Source: Paraglaciecola sp. T6c (GTDB lineage Bacteria; Pseudomonadota; Gammaproteobacteria; Enterobacterales; Alteromonadaceae). From it: 64,000 nucleotides of DNA. Within the stretch, counting starts at the first letter, position 1. Each line of letters starts with the position of its first letter. Positions 34,439 through 43,740 of the stretch are shown one piece after another. Made by a program: the position numbers and the translations under genes. The DNA is taken from assembly GCF_000014225.1 (NCBI RefSeq), contig NC_008228.1:4154001-4218000 (forward strand), written 5' to 3'. The notes under the pieces are model-generated. The model was not told the DNA's origin, searched no databases, and saw only the letters and a list, made by a program, of their open reading frames with translations.

Positions 34439-36199
34439 ATGAACCAAACCACAATAAAAACCTCACGCAGACTGCGCACTACCCTTGGCACGCTAAGCCT
34501 TTTAGCGATTTCAGCAAGCGCTTGGGCCGATGCTACTCAAGACTTTAAGCATTTACTGCAAACCCACTGGCAAGAAGCACAAAAAGAGAAAATATTCTTT
34601 CGCACTGACCCAGATGCATGGAAGCCCCAAGGAAAATTAGCAGATTTTAGCCCACAAGGGTTTGAGCGCCGAGAAGACTTCAATCAGAAAATGCTTGAAC
34701 AGTTGGCTAAAATTGATGTGGCGCAGCTCAGCCCGGGCGAGCAAGTTAGCTACCGCTTATTCCAGTACGAGCGTGAAACCGAAGCCAAAAGCTATCAATT
34801 TCAAGATCGCTATTTCCCCATTAACTTTTTAAGTGGCTGGCACACCTATTTTGCCCAGGCCCCTGCCAATATGGCATTTTTAACGGCACAAGATTACGAC
34901 CAATACTTAGTTAGCCTTGAAGATTATCCACGCTTTAACCAAGAAAATATCGATTTGCTTGCACAAGGCGTTGAAAAGGGCTTTGTACAACACTGTGAAA
35001 CCTTCAAAAATTACCAGCAGTCTATTACTGATCATATTGTTGAAAATCCACAAGACAGCGCACTGTACGACCCGTTCACGCGTTTCCCTAGTCAGTTTAG
35101 CGAAAAGCAAAAAACACAATATGCCGCCAAAGGTGCCGCTCTTATCAAAGATTCAGTTGTACCTGCCTATGCGCATTTCAACGATTACTTTGTGAATCAC
35201 TACATGACTCACTGTCGCCAAGAGCCGGGTATTTCTAGTGTCAAAGGAGGGGCTGAATACTATGCTTATACTGCGAATTATTACACCACCACAGACTTAA
35301 CGCCCAAGCAAATCCACCAGCTCGGTTTGGACGAAGTTGCTCGCATCAGTAAGGAAATGGAAGCTATTATTCAACAAGTGGGCTTTGAAGGAAGTTACGC
35401 GGAGTTTCTCCAGTTTTTAGCTACCGATCCGCAATTTTATGCTCAAGACCGTCAAGACGTGATGGAAAAAACCGCTTTTATCACGCAAAAAATGTACGGC
35501 AAATTACCCAGTTTTTTCGCTACCTTGCCACGTAACACCTTCACCATTAAAGGCTCAGCGACACGCGGCGCGTTTTACATGCCACCGCCAGATAATCGCA
35601 CACCCGGAACTTACTTTTTAACGTCTGATCCCGCCCAGCAACCACTGTACAACTTAGAAGCACTGAGCTTACATGAAGCAGTACCTGGTCATCATTTGCA
35701 AAATGCGATTGCTATGGAATTAGAGGTGCCTGAGTTTCGCCGCACACTTAATCATTCGGCTTTCTCTGAAGGTTGGGGCTTGTACTCTGAGCGTTTAGGC
35801 AAAGAAGCTGGTTTTTACCAAGACCCTTATTCAGATTTTGGCCGCTTAGGCTACGAAATGTGGCGCGCAGTGCGACTCGTGGTGGATACAGGCATTCACG
35901 CCTTTGGCTGGAGCCGCCAGCAAGCCATTGATTATTTGGGCTCGCGCACAGCTTTGACCGAAAAAGCCACTGCGGATCAAATCGATCGTTATATCTCTTG
36001 GCCTGGTCAAGCGCTGTCTTACAAAATTGGCGAGCTTAAAATCCGCGAATTACGCAGCAAAGCAGAGGCCAGCTTGAAAGAAAAATTCGACATCCGCCAA
36101 TTCCATGACGTGATTATCGGCCAAGGCTCGTTGCCCATGGCCGTACTTGAAGATAGCGTGAACCAATGGATTGAAACGCAGCTAAAACGCGATGAGTAA
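34439..36199 (+). CDS. DUF885 family secreted peptidase-like protein
   Basis: The 586-residue product has an Sec-type signal peptide (RLRTTLGTLSLLAISASAWA) and the DUF885 core. The zinc-peptidase-like motif HEAVPGHHLQ is at about residues 412-421, followed by NHSAFSEGWGLYSERLG, which supplies a Glu ligand. The family is related to gluzincin carboxypeptidases. A periplasmic or surface peptidase is likely. It is close behind the M24 peptidase gene, suggesting a shared peptide-degrading role. Confidence 0.88.
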   Translation: MNQTTIKTSRRLRTTLGTLSLLAISASAWADATQDFKHLLQTHWQEAQKEKIFFRTDPDAWKPQGKLADFSPQGFERREDFNQKMLEQLAKIDVAQLSPGEQVSYRLFQYERETEAKSYQFQDRYFPINFLSGWHTYFAQAPANMAFLTAQDYDQYLVSLEDYPRFNQENIDLLAQGVEKGFVQHCETFKNYQQSITDHIVENPQDSALYDPFTRFPSQFSEKQKTQYAAKGAALIKDSVVPAYAHFNDYFVNHYMTHCRQEPGISSVKGGAEYYAYTANYYTTTDLTPKQIHQLGLDEVARISKEMEAIIQQVGFEGSYAEFLQFLATDPQFYAQDRQDVMEKTAFITQKMYGKLPSFFATLPRNTFTIKGSATRGAFYMPPPDNRTPGTYFLTSDPAQQPLYNLEALSLHEAVPGHHLQNAIAMELEVPEFRRTLNHSAFSEGWGLYSERLGKEAGFYQDPYSDFGRLGYEMWRAVRLVVDTGIHAFGWSRQQAIDYLGSRTALTEKATADQIDRYISWPGQALSYKIGELKIRELRSKAEASLKEKFDIRQFHDVIIGQGSLPMAVLEDSVNQWIETQLKRDE

Positions 36200-36253
36200 C
36201 TGCTCGTCACGATTTGTTACGCTTTAATGGCTTTGAGCTTACAAATAAGCAAC

Positions 36254-36291
36254 GAATACGTAACCCCCTCTATTGAGAGGTTTACGTATTC
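36254..36291. terminator. Long inverted repeat after the DUF885 gene
   Basis: GAATACGTAA / TTACGTATTC arms enclose an inner stem CCTCT / AGAGG with an ATTG loop. It forms a 38-base hairpin without a T-run, in the gap before tldD, and may end the two-peptidase transcript or protect its 3' end. Confidence 0.55.
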
Positions 36292-36416
36292 CCCTAAACT
36301 AAGCCCTCACGTTAACGCTGAGCCTAATCGGTACATAAACACCTAAATACAAAAAGACTTCTTAGAAAGTTTAAAAAACATAATCAATACAACACCTAAC
36401 CCAGGGGACAGAGCAA

Positions 36417-38045
36417 ATGGAAAGACGCGACTTTATTAAACTAGGCAGTGCCGGTATGGGCACCCTAATACTACCTATATCGGGGGCGGCGATTTCAGCC
36501 GATCAACTTCTCGATAAACCGATGGACGTAGCCTATAAAAAGAAGCTTGCCGATATCGCTTTAAATGCTGCCAAAGCAAAAGGCGCCACATACGCCGATG
36601 CCCGCATTGGCCGCTATTTAAATCAATTTGTGACTACCCGCGAAACCCGTGTCGATAATATCGTTAACACAGAATCAGCTGGTATAGGTGTGCGTGTTAT
36701 TGCGAACGGCACATGGGGCTTTGCGTCTACGTCAAACATGACACCAGATAGCGTCGCTAAAACCGCTGAACAAGCGGTTGCCGTTGCCATGGCTAACTCT
36801 AAATTTCAAACTACGCCGGTACAACTTGCCCCTGTAAAAGGTGTGGGTGACGTCAGTTGGCAAACCCCCATCGTTAAAAATGCCATGGAAGTGCCCATTC
36901 AAGACAAAGTGGATTTACTGTTGTCAGTGAACGATGCGGCGATGAAAAATGGCGCAAGCTTTATTAGCTCACGTTTATTCTTAGTCAACGAACAAAAATA
37001 TTTTGCCTCCACTGATGGCTCATATATCGACCAAGACATTCATCGCTTATGGGCACCTTTTACTGCCACAGCGGTAGGTAAAGATGGTTTCAAACAACGC
37101 TCAGCATTAGGTAATCCTGTCGGTATGGGGTATGAATACCTAGACGGTTTAGAAAAAGACAAAGTGCGCATTCAAGGCGCAAATGTTGGCTACCATAATT
37201 CCTACGATATGGTTGAAGATGCCGCAGCCGCTGGTAAACAGCTGCAAGCCAAACTAAAAGCAAAATCCGTAGAGCCAGGTAAGTACGACCTGGTGCTAGA
37301 CCCTGCGCATTTAATGCTAACCATTCATGAATCGGTTGGTCACCCGTTAGAACTTGACCGCGTGCTGGGCTATGAAGCGAACTACGCAGGCACTAGTTTC
37401 GCGACATTGGATAAATGGAAAAGCGGCAACTTCCAGTACGGCTCAGACATCGTTAATTTGTATGCTGATAAAAATCAGCCGCACACCCTAGGTAATGTGG
37501 CGTTTGATGATGAAGGCGTTAAAACCAAAGAATGGGATTTGATCAAAGATGGTGTCTTAGTGAACTATCAAGCCACACGCGACCAAGTACATATGCTCGG
37601 GCAAAAAGAGTCCCACGGTTGCAGTTATTCACAAAGCTGGCGCGATGTGCAGTTCCAACGTATGTCGAATGTATCGCTACGTCCAAATGAGAAAGACTTA
37701 TCAGCTGACGACGTAATTAAAGACGTTGAAAAAGGCATTTATATTGCTGGGCGCGGCTCTTACTCTATCGACCAGCAACGTTATAACTTCCAGTTTGGCG
37801 GGCAATTATTTTACGAAATTAAAGACGGCAAGATTGTCGATCAAATTGAAGATGTGGCTTATCAATCTAACACCCAAGAATTTTGGAATAGCTGCAGTCA
37901 GTTAGCTGGCAAATCAGATTACAGAGTGGGCGGTTCGTTCTTTGATGGCAAAGGCCAGCCTTCACAAGTGAGCGCAGTTTCTCATGGTTGCCCTACCACG
38001 AGGTTCGACAACATTAACGTGATTAACACAGCGCGCAACGTTTAA
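36417..38045 (+). CDS. TldD family metalloprotease with Tat-type signal
   Basis: The 542-residue protein belongs to the TldD/PmbA family and carries the zinc motif HESVGH (about residues 303-308, in LTIHESVGHPLELDRVLGY). Unlike cytoplasmic E. coli TldD, it starts with a twin-arginine-like signal (MERRDFIKLGSAGMGTLILP then ISGAAISA). A strong ribosome-binding site (AGGGGA) precedes the ATG. It is longer than usual (about 480). The next gene, 26 bases on, encodes the TldE/PmbA partner, which has no signal. TldD/E heterodimers cleave unfolded or modified peptides. Export to the periplasm is inferred from the signal. Confidence 0.88.
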   Translation: MERRDFIKLGSAGMGTLILPISGAAISADQLLDKPMDVAYKKKLADIALNAAKAKGATYADARIGRYLNQFVTTRETRVDNIVNTESAGIGVRVIANGTWGFASTSNMTPDSVAKTAEQAVAVAMANSKFQTTPVQLAPVKGVGDVSWQTPIVKNAMEVPIQDKVDLLLSVNDAAMKNGASFISSRLFLVNEQKYFASTDGSYIDQDIHRLWAPFTATAVGKDGFKQRSALGNPVGMGYEYLDGLEKDKVRIQGANVGYHNSYDMVEDAAAAGKQLQAKLKAKSVEPGKYDLVLDPAHLMLTIHESVGHPLELDRVLGYEANYAGTSFATLDKWKSGNFQYGSDIVNLYADKNQPHTLGNVAFDDEGVKTKEWDLIKDGVLVNYQATRDQVHMLGQKESHGCSYSQSWRDVQFQRMSNVSLRPNEKDLSADDVIKDVEKGIYIAGRGSYSIDQQRYNFQFGGQLFYEIKDGKIVDQIEDVAYQSNTQEFWNSCSQLAGKSDYRVGGSFFDGKGQPSQVSAVSHGCPTTRFDNINVINTARNV

Positions 38046-38071
38046 GCAGCTCACTTAGAAGGAATACAACC

Positions 38072-39406
38072 ATGACAATTATTACCCAACAACACGCAAA
38101 AGAGCTGCTGAGCAAGGTCCTTAAATTCTCAAAAGCCGATGAATGCGAATGCAATTTAGAAAGCAAAGTGGGCGGCAATATTCGTTACGCACGCAATACC
38201 GTTTCCACCTCAGGTGAAGAAAGTGATCTGATCCTTATCGTACAATCTACCTTTGGTAAACGTACAGGCACAGCCACCATCAATGAGTTTGACAACGCTT
38301 CACTTGAAAAGGTCGTTCGACGCTCAGAAGAGCTGGCCAAACTGGCACCTGAAAACGAAGAGTTCATGCCGATATTTGGTAAAAAAACATACGCCAAAGC
38401 GAATACCTATTTTGACTCCACCGCCAACGTTACCCCTGAGGATCGCGCTCAAGCCGCTTTTGACAGCATTGAGCCATCTAAAAAGAACAAGCTTATTGCC
38501 GCAGGCTTTTTAGAAGATGCAGTGGAGATGAGCGCCATTATGAACAGCAAAGGCTTATTCGCCTACAACACCTCTACCAACGTCGATTTCTCGGTGACTA
38601 TTCGTACCGAAGATGGCAAGGGTTCAGGCTGGGCATCAGGCAATTACAGCGACGTAAAACTGCTAGATACGGCTAAATTGTCCTCTATTGCTATTCAAAA
38701 ATCGAAAGGCTCTGCTGATGCTAAGGAAATGGAACCAGGAAAATACACGGTAATTCTTGAGCCCGCGGCGAGTATTGGCCTTATTCAAAATATGATGCGT
38801 GCGTTTGATCAACGCTCTGCAGATGAAGGTCGCAGCTTTTTGAGTAATAAGTCTGCAACAGGTGAAGATGCCCCGAAAAATAAACTGGGCCAAAAGATGT
38901 TCGACGAGCGCGTGCATATTTATTCTGATCCTCAACATGCTATTGCTCCTAGTGCACCTTTTGCTGGAAATGGTTATCCATTGAATAAAATCGATTGGAT
39001 AAAAGACGGTACGATTAAAAATATGCCTAATTCCCCCTACTGGGCGAAACACACCAAAAGCGAATACATACCGAGTAATCGCAACATTTTGATGAGTGGT
39101 GGCGATCAATCATTAGAGGACATGATCAAAAATACTCGCCGCGGTGTGCTTGTTACCCGCCTGTGGTATATACGGGGCCTCGACCCACAAACCTTGTTGT
39201 ACACTGGTTTAACGCGTGATGGCACGTTTTACATTGAAAACGGCAAGATCAAATATCCGATCAAGAACTTCCGTTTCAATGAAAGCCCGATCATTATGCT
39301 CAACAACATAGAAGCATTAGGTAAACCACAGCGAATTGAAGGTAGCATGATACCGCCCATGAAAATTCGCGACTTCACCTTCAGCAGTTTGTCTGACGCT
39401 GTATAA
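38072..39406 (+). CDS. TldE/PmbA family partner subunit
   Basis: The 444-residue protein is the second TldD/PmbA family member of the pair. It has the family fold but no HExxxH metal motif, as expected for the non-catalytic TldE/PmbA subunit. The N-terminus (MTIITQQHAKELLSKVLKF) has no signal peptide. It follows tldD in the same transcript and is closed by a terminator at 39428. Either it remains cytoplasmic or it is carried out in complex with the Tat-signal-bearing TldD. Confidence 0.87.
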   Translation: MTIITQQHAKELLSKVLKFSKADECECNLESKVGGNIRYARNTVSTSGEESDLILIVQSTFGKRTGTATINEFDNASLEKVVRRSEELAKLAPENEEFMPIFGKKTYAKANTYFDSTANVTPEDRAQAAFDSIEPSKKNKLIAAGFLEDAVEMSAIMNSKGLFAYNTSTNVDFSVTIRTEDGKGSGWASGNYSDVKLLDTAKLSSIAIQKSKGSADAKEMEPGKYTVILEPAASIGLIQNMMRAFDQRSADEGRSFLSNKSATGEDAPKNKLGQKMFDERVHIYSDPQHAIAPSAPFAGNGYPLNKIDWIKDGTIKNMPNSPYWAKHTKSEYIPSNRNILMSGGDQSLEDMIKNTRRGVLVTRLWYIRGLDPQTLLYTGLTRDGTFYIENGKIKYPIKNFRFNESPIIMLNNIEALGKPQRIEGSMIPPMKIRDFTFSSLSDAV

Positions 39407-39427
39407 GTCGTTGATTTTTGGTTTTAG

Positions 39428-39460
39428 ACTCAGGCTCTTATGAGCCTGAGTTCTTCATTT
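39428..39460 (+). terminator. Intrinsic terminator after tldE
   Basis: A perfect 10-bp stem ACTCAGGCTC / GAGCCTGAGT with a TTAT loop is followed by TCTTCATTT. It separates the TldD/TldE pair from the DUF4159-MoxR genes. Confidence 0.85.
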
Positions 39461-39496
39461 CCGACCTCTATTGTTTAGTAAGTTGCGTGGTAAGTC

Positions 39497-40207
39497 ATGA
39501 AATTGCATCGTCGAAAATTTATTAAAAACGTGTGTGTGGCGTTTGCTGCACAGGCGTTATTTCGTGGTACGTATTCATGGGCCCAAAGCAGCGACTACGA
39601 TTTCTATTTCACCCGCTTAAGTTACGAATCTGGTGATTGGGAAGTAGACGAGCGTATGCCCGCCAACGTGCTCAACTCATTGATTGAATACACCAGCCTG
39701 CGGGTAGACATTAAAGAACGCATTGTGCCTTTATCAGACCCTGCCATGCTAAACGCGCCTTTTTGCTATATGGCGGGCCACAGATTAGTGCAATTTAGTG
39801 ACGCTGAAGCACAAAACTTTAAGCGTTACGTGGAAAATGGCGGCTTCGTTTTTGTAGATGATTGCAACCACGATATAGACGGCATGTTCGCTAAAACCTT
39901 TGAAGCACAAATGGGCAGTCTGTTTGGGGAAGAAGCGCTACAAAAAATACCTAACGATCACCCAATTTACAGCGCCTTTTTTGCTTTTGATGGCCCGCCG
40001 CGCACCTCTATCGAGCTCAACGGCTGGGGTGATGATCTGGTTCACAACTACCTTAAAGCCATTATCGTTAACGGAAAAATAGCGGTGCTATACAGCAACA
40101 AAGACTTAGGCTGCGAGTGGGATTACGATTTTCGCAACAAGCGATGGCTTAAAGAGGACAACACAAAATTTGCGGTGAATATCGTGTTGTACGCTATGAC
40201 AGCGTAA
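39497..40207 (+). CDS. DUF4159 domain protein with Tat-type signal
   Basis: The 236-residue protein starts with a twin-arginine signal (HRRKFIKNVCVAFAAQALF). Its body has the DUF4159 pattern (FYFTRLSYESGDWEVDERMP near the start, and FVFVDDCNHDIDG near residue 117), a glutamine-amidotransferase-like fold family usually found beside MoxR-type ATPase operons. It probably acts in the periplasm. It is 49 bases before the moxR-like gene and likely heads that operon, since a terminator lies upstream of it. Confidence 0.82.
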   Translation: MKLHRRKFIKNVCVAFAAQALFRGTYSWAQSSDYDFYFTRLSYESGDWEVDERMPANVLNSLIEYTSLRVDIKERIVPLSDPAMLNAPFCYMAGHRLVQFSDAEAQNFKRYVENGGFVFVDDCNHDIDGMFAKTFEAQMGSLFGEEALQKIPNDHPIYSAFFAFDGPPRTSIELNGWGDDLVHNYLKAIIVNGKIAVLYSNKDLGCEWDYDFRNKRWLKEDNTKFAVNIVLYAMTA

Positions 40208-40256
40208 ACCATCAAGACAATAGAGCGCCCAAACTATCCATAAGAATAAAGGCAAT

Positions 40257-41327
40257 ATGACCATGAGCACCACAAACAGTTTCCCTTATCAGCAGGACCA
40301 CGGACCATCTGAGCAAGAGGTTTTACAGTTACTGAGCAAGCTTGCTGATGTCAGCGATGAACTCGCCCGGGTGATTGTCGGGCAGCGAGAGGTCGTGCAG
40401 CAATTGCTGGTTGCCATGTTAGCCGGAGGTCATTGCTTGCTCGAAGGCGCGCCTGGTTTAGCCAAAACGCTGATGGTCAGTTCATTAGCGAAAACCTTAG
40501 AGCTAGATTACAAGCGTATTCAATTCACGCCTGATTTAATGCCCAGCGACATCATAGGCACAGAAATATTGGAGACCGACCACGACAGCGGCGAGCGTTT
40601 TTTTAAGTTTAAGCAAGGTCCTGTATTTACCAATATTTTATTGGCAGATGAAATTAACCGTACACCGCCAAAAACTCAGGCTGCATTGCTTGAAGCCATG
40701 CAAGAACGCACCATCAGCTACGCGGGGAGTATTTACCCGCTGCCGAAGCCCTTTTTTGTATTGGCCACGCAAAATCCAGTAGAACAGTCTGGCACGTATG
40801 CTTTGCCGGAAGCTCAGCTTGATCGTTTCTTAATGTTTGTGCGCGTCGGTTACCCCAGCGCTGAAGAAGAAGTCGAAATTTTAGCGCGCACCACTGGCAC
40901 TCAACAGGTCACGTTAAATGAGGTACTGCATACCCAAGATATTCTGACCTTACAGGGCTTAGTGCGCCAAGTGGATATCTCTGGCGAATTATTAACATAC
41001 ATCAGTGAGCTTACGCGCAACACCCGCCCAGACAGCACGAGCAACCAAAGTGTTAAAGACTTTGTGCGCTGGGGTGCTGGCCCCCGCGCGGGTCAAGCTT
41101 TGGTGTTGTGCGCCAAAGCGAATGCTTTGCTCAATGAGCGATTTGCCGTGACCTTAGACGATATTCACAAGGTGGCCCACGGTGTGCTGCGTCATCGCAT
41201 ACTGCTTAACTTTCAGGCTCAGGCGCAAAATATGGACACTGACGGGGTCATAGACAATTTGCTCAAGAATACCCCGCGCCCTAAAAGCCCGTTAACATCG
41301 AACGCTTCATCAAGTCGCGTGGGTTAA
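40257..41327 (+). CDS. MoxR family AAA+ ATPase
   Basis: The 356-residue cytoplasmic ATPase has Walker A LEGAPGLAKT (about residues 61-70), Walker B ILLADEINRTPPKTQAALLE and the MoxR motif QNPVEQSGTYALPEAQLDRF. MoxR AAA+ proteins act as chaperones, often for insertion of metals or cofactors, and work with VWA or DUF58 partners. It precedes the DUF58 gene by 2 bases. Confidence 0.93.
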   Translation: MTMSTTNSFPYQQDHGPSEQEVLQLLSKLADVSDELARVIVGQREVVQQLLVAMLAGGHCLLEGAPGLAKTLMVSSLAKTLELDYKRIQFTPDLMPSDIIGTEILETDHDSGERFFKFKQGPVFTNILLADEINRTPPKTQAALLEAMQERTISYAGSIYPLPKPFFVLATQNPVEQSGTYALPEAQLDRFLMFVRVGYPSAEEEVEILARTTGTQQVTLNEVLHTQDILTLQGLVRQVDISGELLTYISELTRNTRPDSTSNQSVKDFVRWGAGPRAGQALVLCAKANALLNERFAVTLDDIHKVAHGVLRHRILLNFQAQAQNMDTDGVIDNLLKNTPRPKSPLTSNASSSRVG

Positions 41328-41329
41328 AC

Positions 41330-42232
41330 ATGCAACAATGGATTGACCCGCTTACGCTTTCTCGCGTGAAAGATATGCCCTTAGTCGCAAAAACCGTGGC
41401 CGATGGCGTATTGCATGGCCAGCACACCAGTGTACAAAAGGGATCGGGCATCGAATTCAGTCAATATCGCAGCTATGAGCCCGGGGATGAACTGGGCAAA
41501 GTGGATTGGAAACTATTCGCACGCTCAGACAAATATTTTGTTCGTGAAGCTGAACGTGAAAGTGATACCCAGATTTGGTTAGTACTGGATGCCAGCCTGT
41601 CTATGCTGCAACAATCTGCCGCCAGCAAAACGAAAAATGGCTGGCACAAGCTAGATTACGCCCGCTACTTTCTGGCCACCATTGCTTATATTGCACAGCA
41701 GCAAGGTGACTCCGTGGGGCTCATCGGGTTATCAGATCAACACATCGACTTTTTGCCCTGTGGTACAGGCCAGCAACATTGGCACAAATTAATGCTAACC
41801 CTAAGCCAATTAACGGTTGGTAAGCAATTTCCCAGCGGAGCGAGTCTTGAGCGCCAGCTAGGCAAGGTGCACCCTCAGGGTTTGATCTTTGTGCTCAGTG
41901 ATTTTATACAACACAACCAAGAAATTTTAGAGTTCATTCAACCATTGAATTACGGCCACAATGAAGTGGTAGCTATGCAACTCGTCTGCGATGATGAGCT
42001 TATCTTCCCTTATAAAGGGCCTATAAGAGTCGAAAACCCAGAAACGCAGGAACAGCGTCTGGTATCGAGCTCAGAAGTAAAGACGCAATATTTAGCAGCG
42101 TTCAAGCAATATCAATCTGACTTAAAAGAGCGACTGACGCAGCAAAACATCGCGCTTTTTAGGGCTAATATCGACGAGCCATTAGACAAAAGCGTGTACG
42201 CCTACCTAACGTCTCGTTCACGGGTTAAATGA
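41330..42232 (+). CDS. DUF58 domain protein (MoxR partner)
   Basis: The 300-residue protein has the DUF58 signature near residue 45 (SQYRSYEPGDELGKVDWKLF) and a VWA-like fold with a MIDAS-type start (LVLDASLSML). It is the usual partner of MoxR ATPases. Its stop overlaps the next start in ATGA, so translation is coupled. It has no membrane segment, so it probably works at the cytoplasmic face. Confidence 0.9.
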   Translation: MQQWIDPLTLSRVKDMPLVAKTVADGVLHGQHTSVQKGSGIEFSQYRSYEPGDELGKVDWKLFARSDKYFVREAERESDTQIWLVLDASLSMLQQSAASKTKNGWHKLDYARYFLATIAYIAQQQGDSVGLIGLSDQHIDFLPCGTGQQHWHKLMLTLSQLTVGKQFPSGASLERQLGKVHPQGLIFVLSDFIQHNQEILEFIQPLNYGHNEVVAMQLVCDDELIFPYKGPIRVENPETQEQRLVSSSEVKTQYLAAFKQYQSDLKERLTQQNIALFRANIDEPLDKSVYAYLTSRSRVK

Positions 42233-43740
42233 GCATGGAGGGCATATTTAGCGCAGTGAGCAATACGCTGCTATTCCCTTTGTGGTTATTAGGCATGCTA
42301 ACTGTGGCGATCCCTATCGGCATTCATTTTTTCAGCAAAAGCAAAGCGCCGCTCATCTCTTTTGCCCAATACGCGCTTATTCCCGTCAGGCAAAGCATTG
42401 TGCCTAATGCCCTGCGCCTCAGCCAATGGTTATTGCTGTTGTTACGGATGGCCATTTTAGTGCTACTGAGTTTGTTGTTAGCTCAGTGCATCAAGCAAAC
42501 AGAAGATGACAGTGAAACGCACTACTTTTTAGTCAGTCAGGATTGGCTGCAATCAGCTCAAGACAGTGATAAACAAACCTTGTTAAACGCCTTTAATCAA
42601 GCGCAGAGTAATACCTCCAGTCGACTAATCCTGTTGAGTCAAAGACAAAACGAGGCGTCAAACGACAAAGCCCTCTTAACAGCAGGTTTACTAGACAAAC
42701 TCGTTTCAGCAAATGGCAGCGGCACAAAAAAAGACTCGGAAGCAAAAGCCCCTTTATCGATTTGGCAAAAAGTGGCTGACTTCATGTTTTTACATCCATC
42801 GATAACGCCAACTAACGTGCATGTATTTACCACTGACCGATTATCCCAATTTAATGGTGATAAACCTGCCATGTATGACTCAGTGGATTGGCACATAGTA
42901 CAGATCAAAAACAGCGAAATAACGCCACTAAAATCCAGTGTCTTACTGCTATCTTCCGCAAAAAACCAAATACAAACACAATACCTAAGAGCGGCATTTG
43001 ACGCCTTAAACACTGAAAAAAACCGTGAAATTGCAGTAGATACATCATTAACAACATCAACGATTAAAGCGGCTCAACTTAAACAGTACGCATGGATATT
43101 TTACCTAGGTGACACCGCCCCAAGCGCGAAATTAGCAAAGGCGATGGAGCAATATGTTCAAGAAGGCGGTCAGCTGTTTATAACCGCTACAAAGCAGATA
43201 GTAAGCAGGGGCCGTTATTTTTTACCTAACTCTGAAAGCCACAATGTGTTTATTAAAAAAGTAGGTCAGCCTGCATTTCTAGCCAGCAAAAGGAACAATG
43301 GTGAAATTAAAGTAGTATGGCAAACAGCTGATAAGCAGCCCCTCTTAAGCAGAGCCGAGCCACAGCAAAAAGACACCTTAAATAATGAGGATAAAGGCGG
43401 TCAAATTTTGACGTTTTATAGTCGATTTGAACCAAACTGGACGAATTGGGTAACGCAAGCGGACTTCCCCTACACCTTGGATAACGTGTTGAATCAGGCG
43501 CTTTATCAGCAACAATACATCACACAAGGGACAGTGGTTAAAGCTCAGATAGCCTCACAGGATGCGTCAAGCACGGCCAGTCAACACTTATCCGGTCAAC
43601 AGTTAACTTCACCGCTAAACCCTCAACGAGACCAGCACATTTATTATTGGTTGCTGAGCTTATTTGTCTGCGCTTTTTGCCTTGAGCGCGTATTGAGCGA
43701 ATACCGTGGGAAGTCGTTACCCATAGGTGCAACCAGCTGA
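42229..43740 (+). CDS. BatA-domain membrane protein
   Basis: The 503-residue protein has the N-terminal aerotolerance-type (BatA) domain: two hydrophobic helices (about residues 10-28 and 60-85) around the conserved IPIGIHFFSKSKAPLISF segment. A long extracytoplasmic region with a GATase-like stretch (EQYVQEGGQLFIT, about 305-317) follows, then a C-terminal helix (YYWLLSLFVCAFCLERVL). It probably couples the cytoplasmic MoxR/DUF58 proteins to the periplasm. It overlaps the next gene by 1 base (TGATG). Confidence 0.83.
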   Translation: MSMEGIFSAVSNTLLFPLWLLGMLTVAIPIGIHFFSKSKAPLISFAQYALIPVRQSIVPNALRLSQWLLLLLRMAILVLLSLLLAQCIKQTEDDSETHYFLVSQDWLQSAQDSDKQTLLNAFNQAQSNTSSRLILLSQRQNEASNDKALLTAGLLDKLVSANGSGTKKDSEAKAPLSIWQKVADFMFLHPSITPTNVHVFTTDRLSQFNGDKPAMYDSVDWHIVQIKNSEITPLKSSVLLLSSAKNQIQTQYLRAAFDALNTEKNREIAVDTSLTTSTIKAAQLKQYAWIFYLGDTAPSAKLAKAMEQYVQEGGQLFITATKQIVSRGRYFLPNSESHNVFIKKVGQPAFLASKRNNGEIKVVWQTADKQPLLSRAEPQQKDTLNNEDKGGQILTFYSRFEPNWTNWVTQADFPYTLDNVLNQALYQQQYITQGTVVKAQIASQDASSTASQHLSGQQLTSPLNPQRDQHIYYWLLSLFVCAFCLERVLSEYRGKSLPIGATS

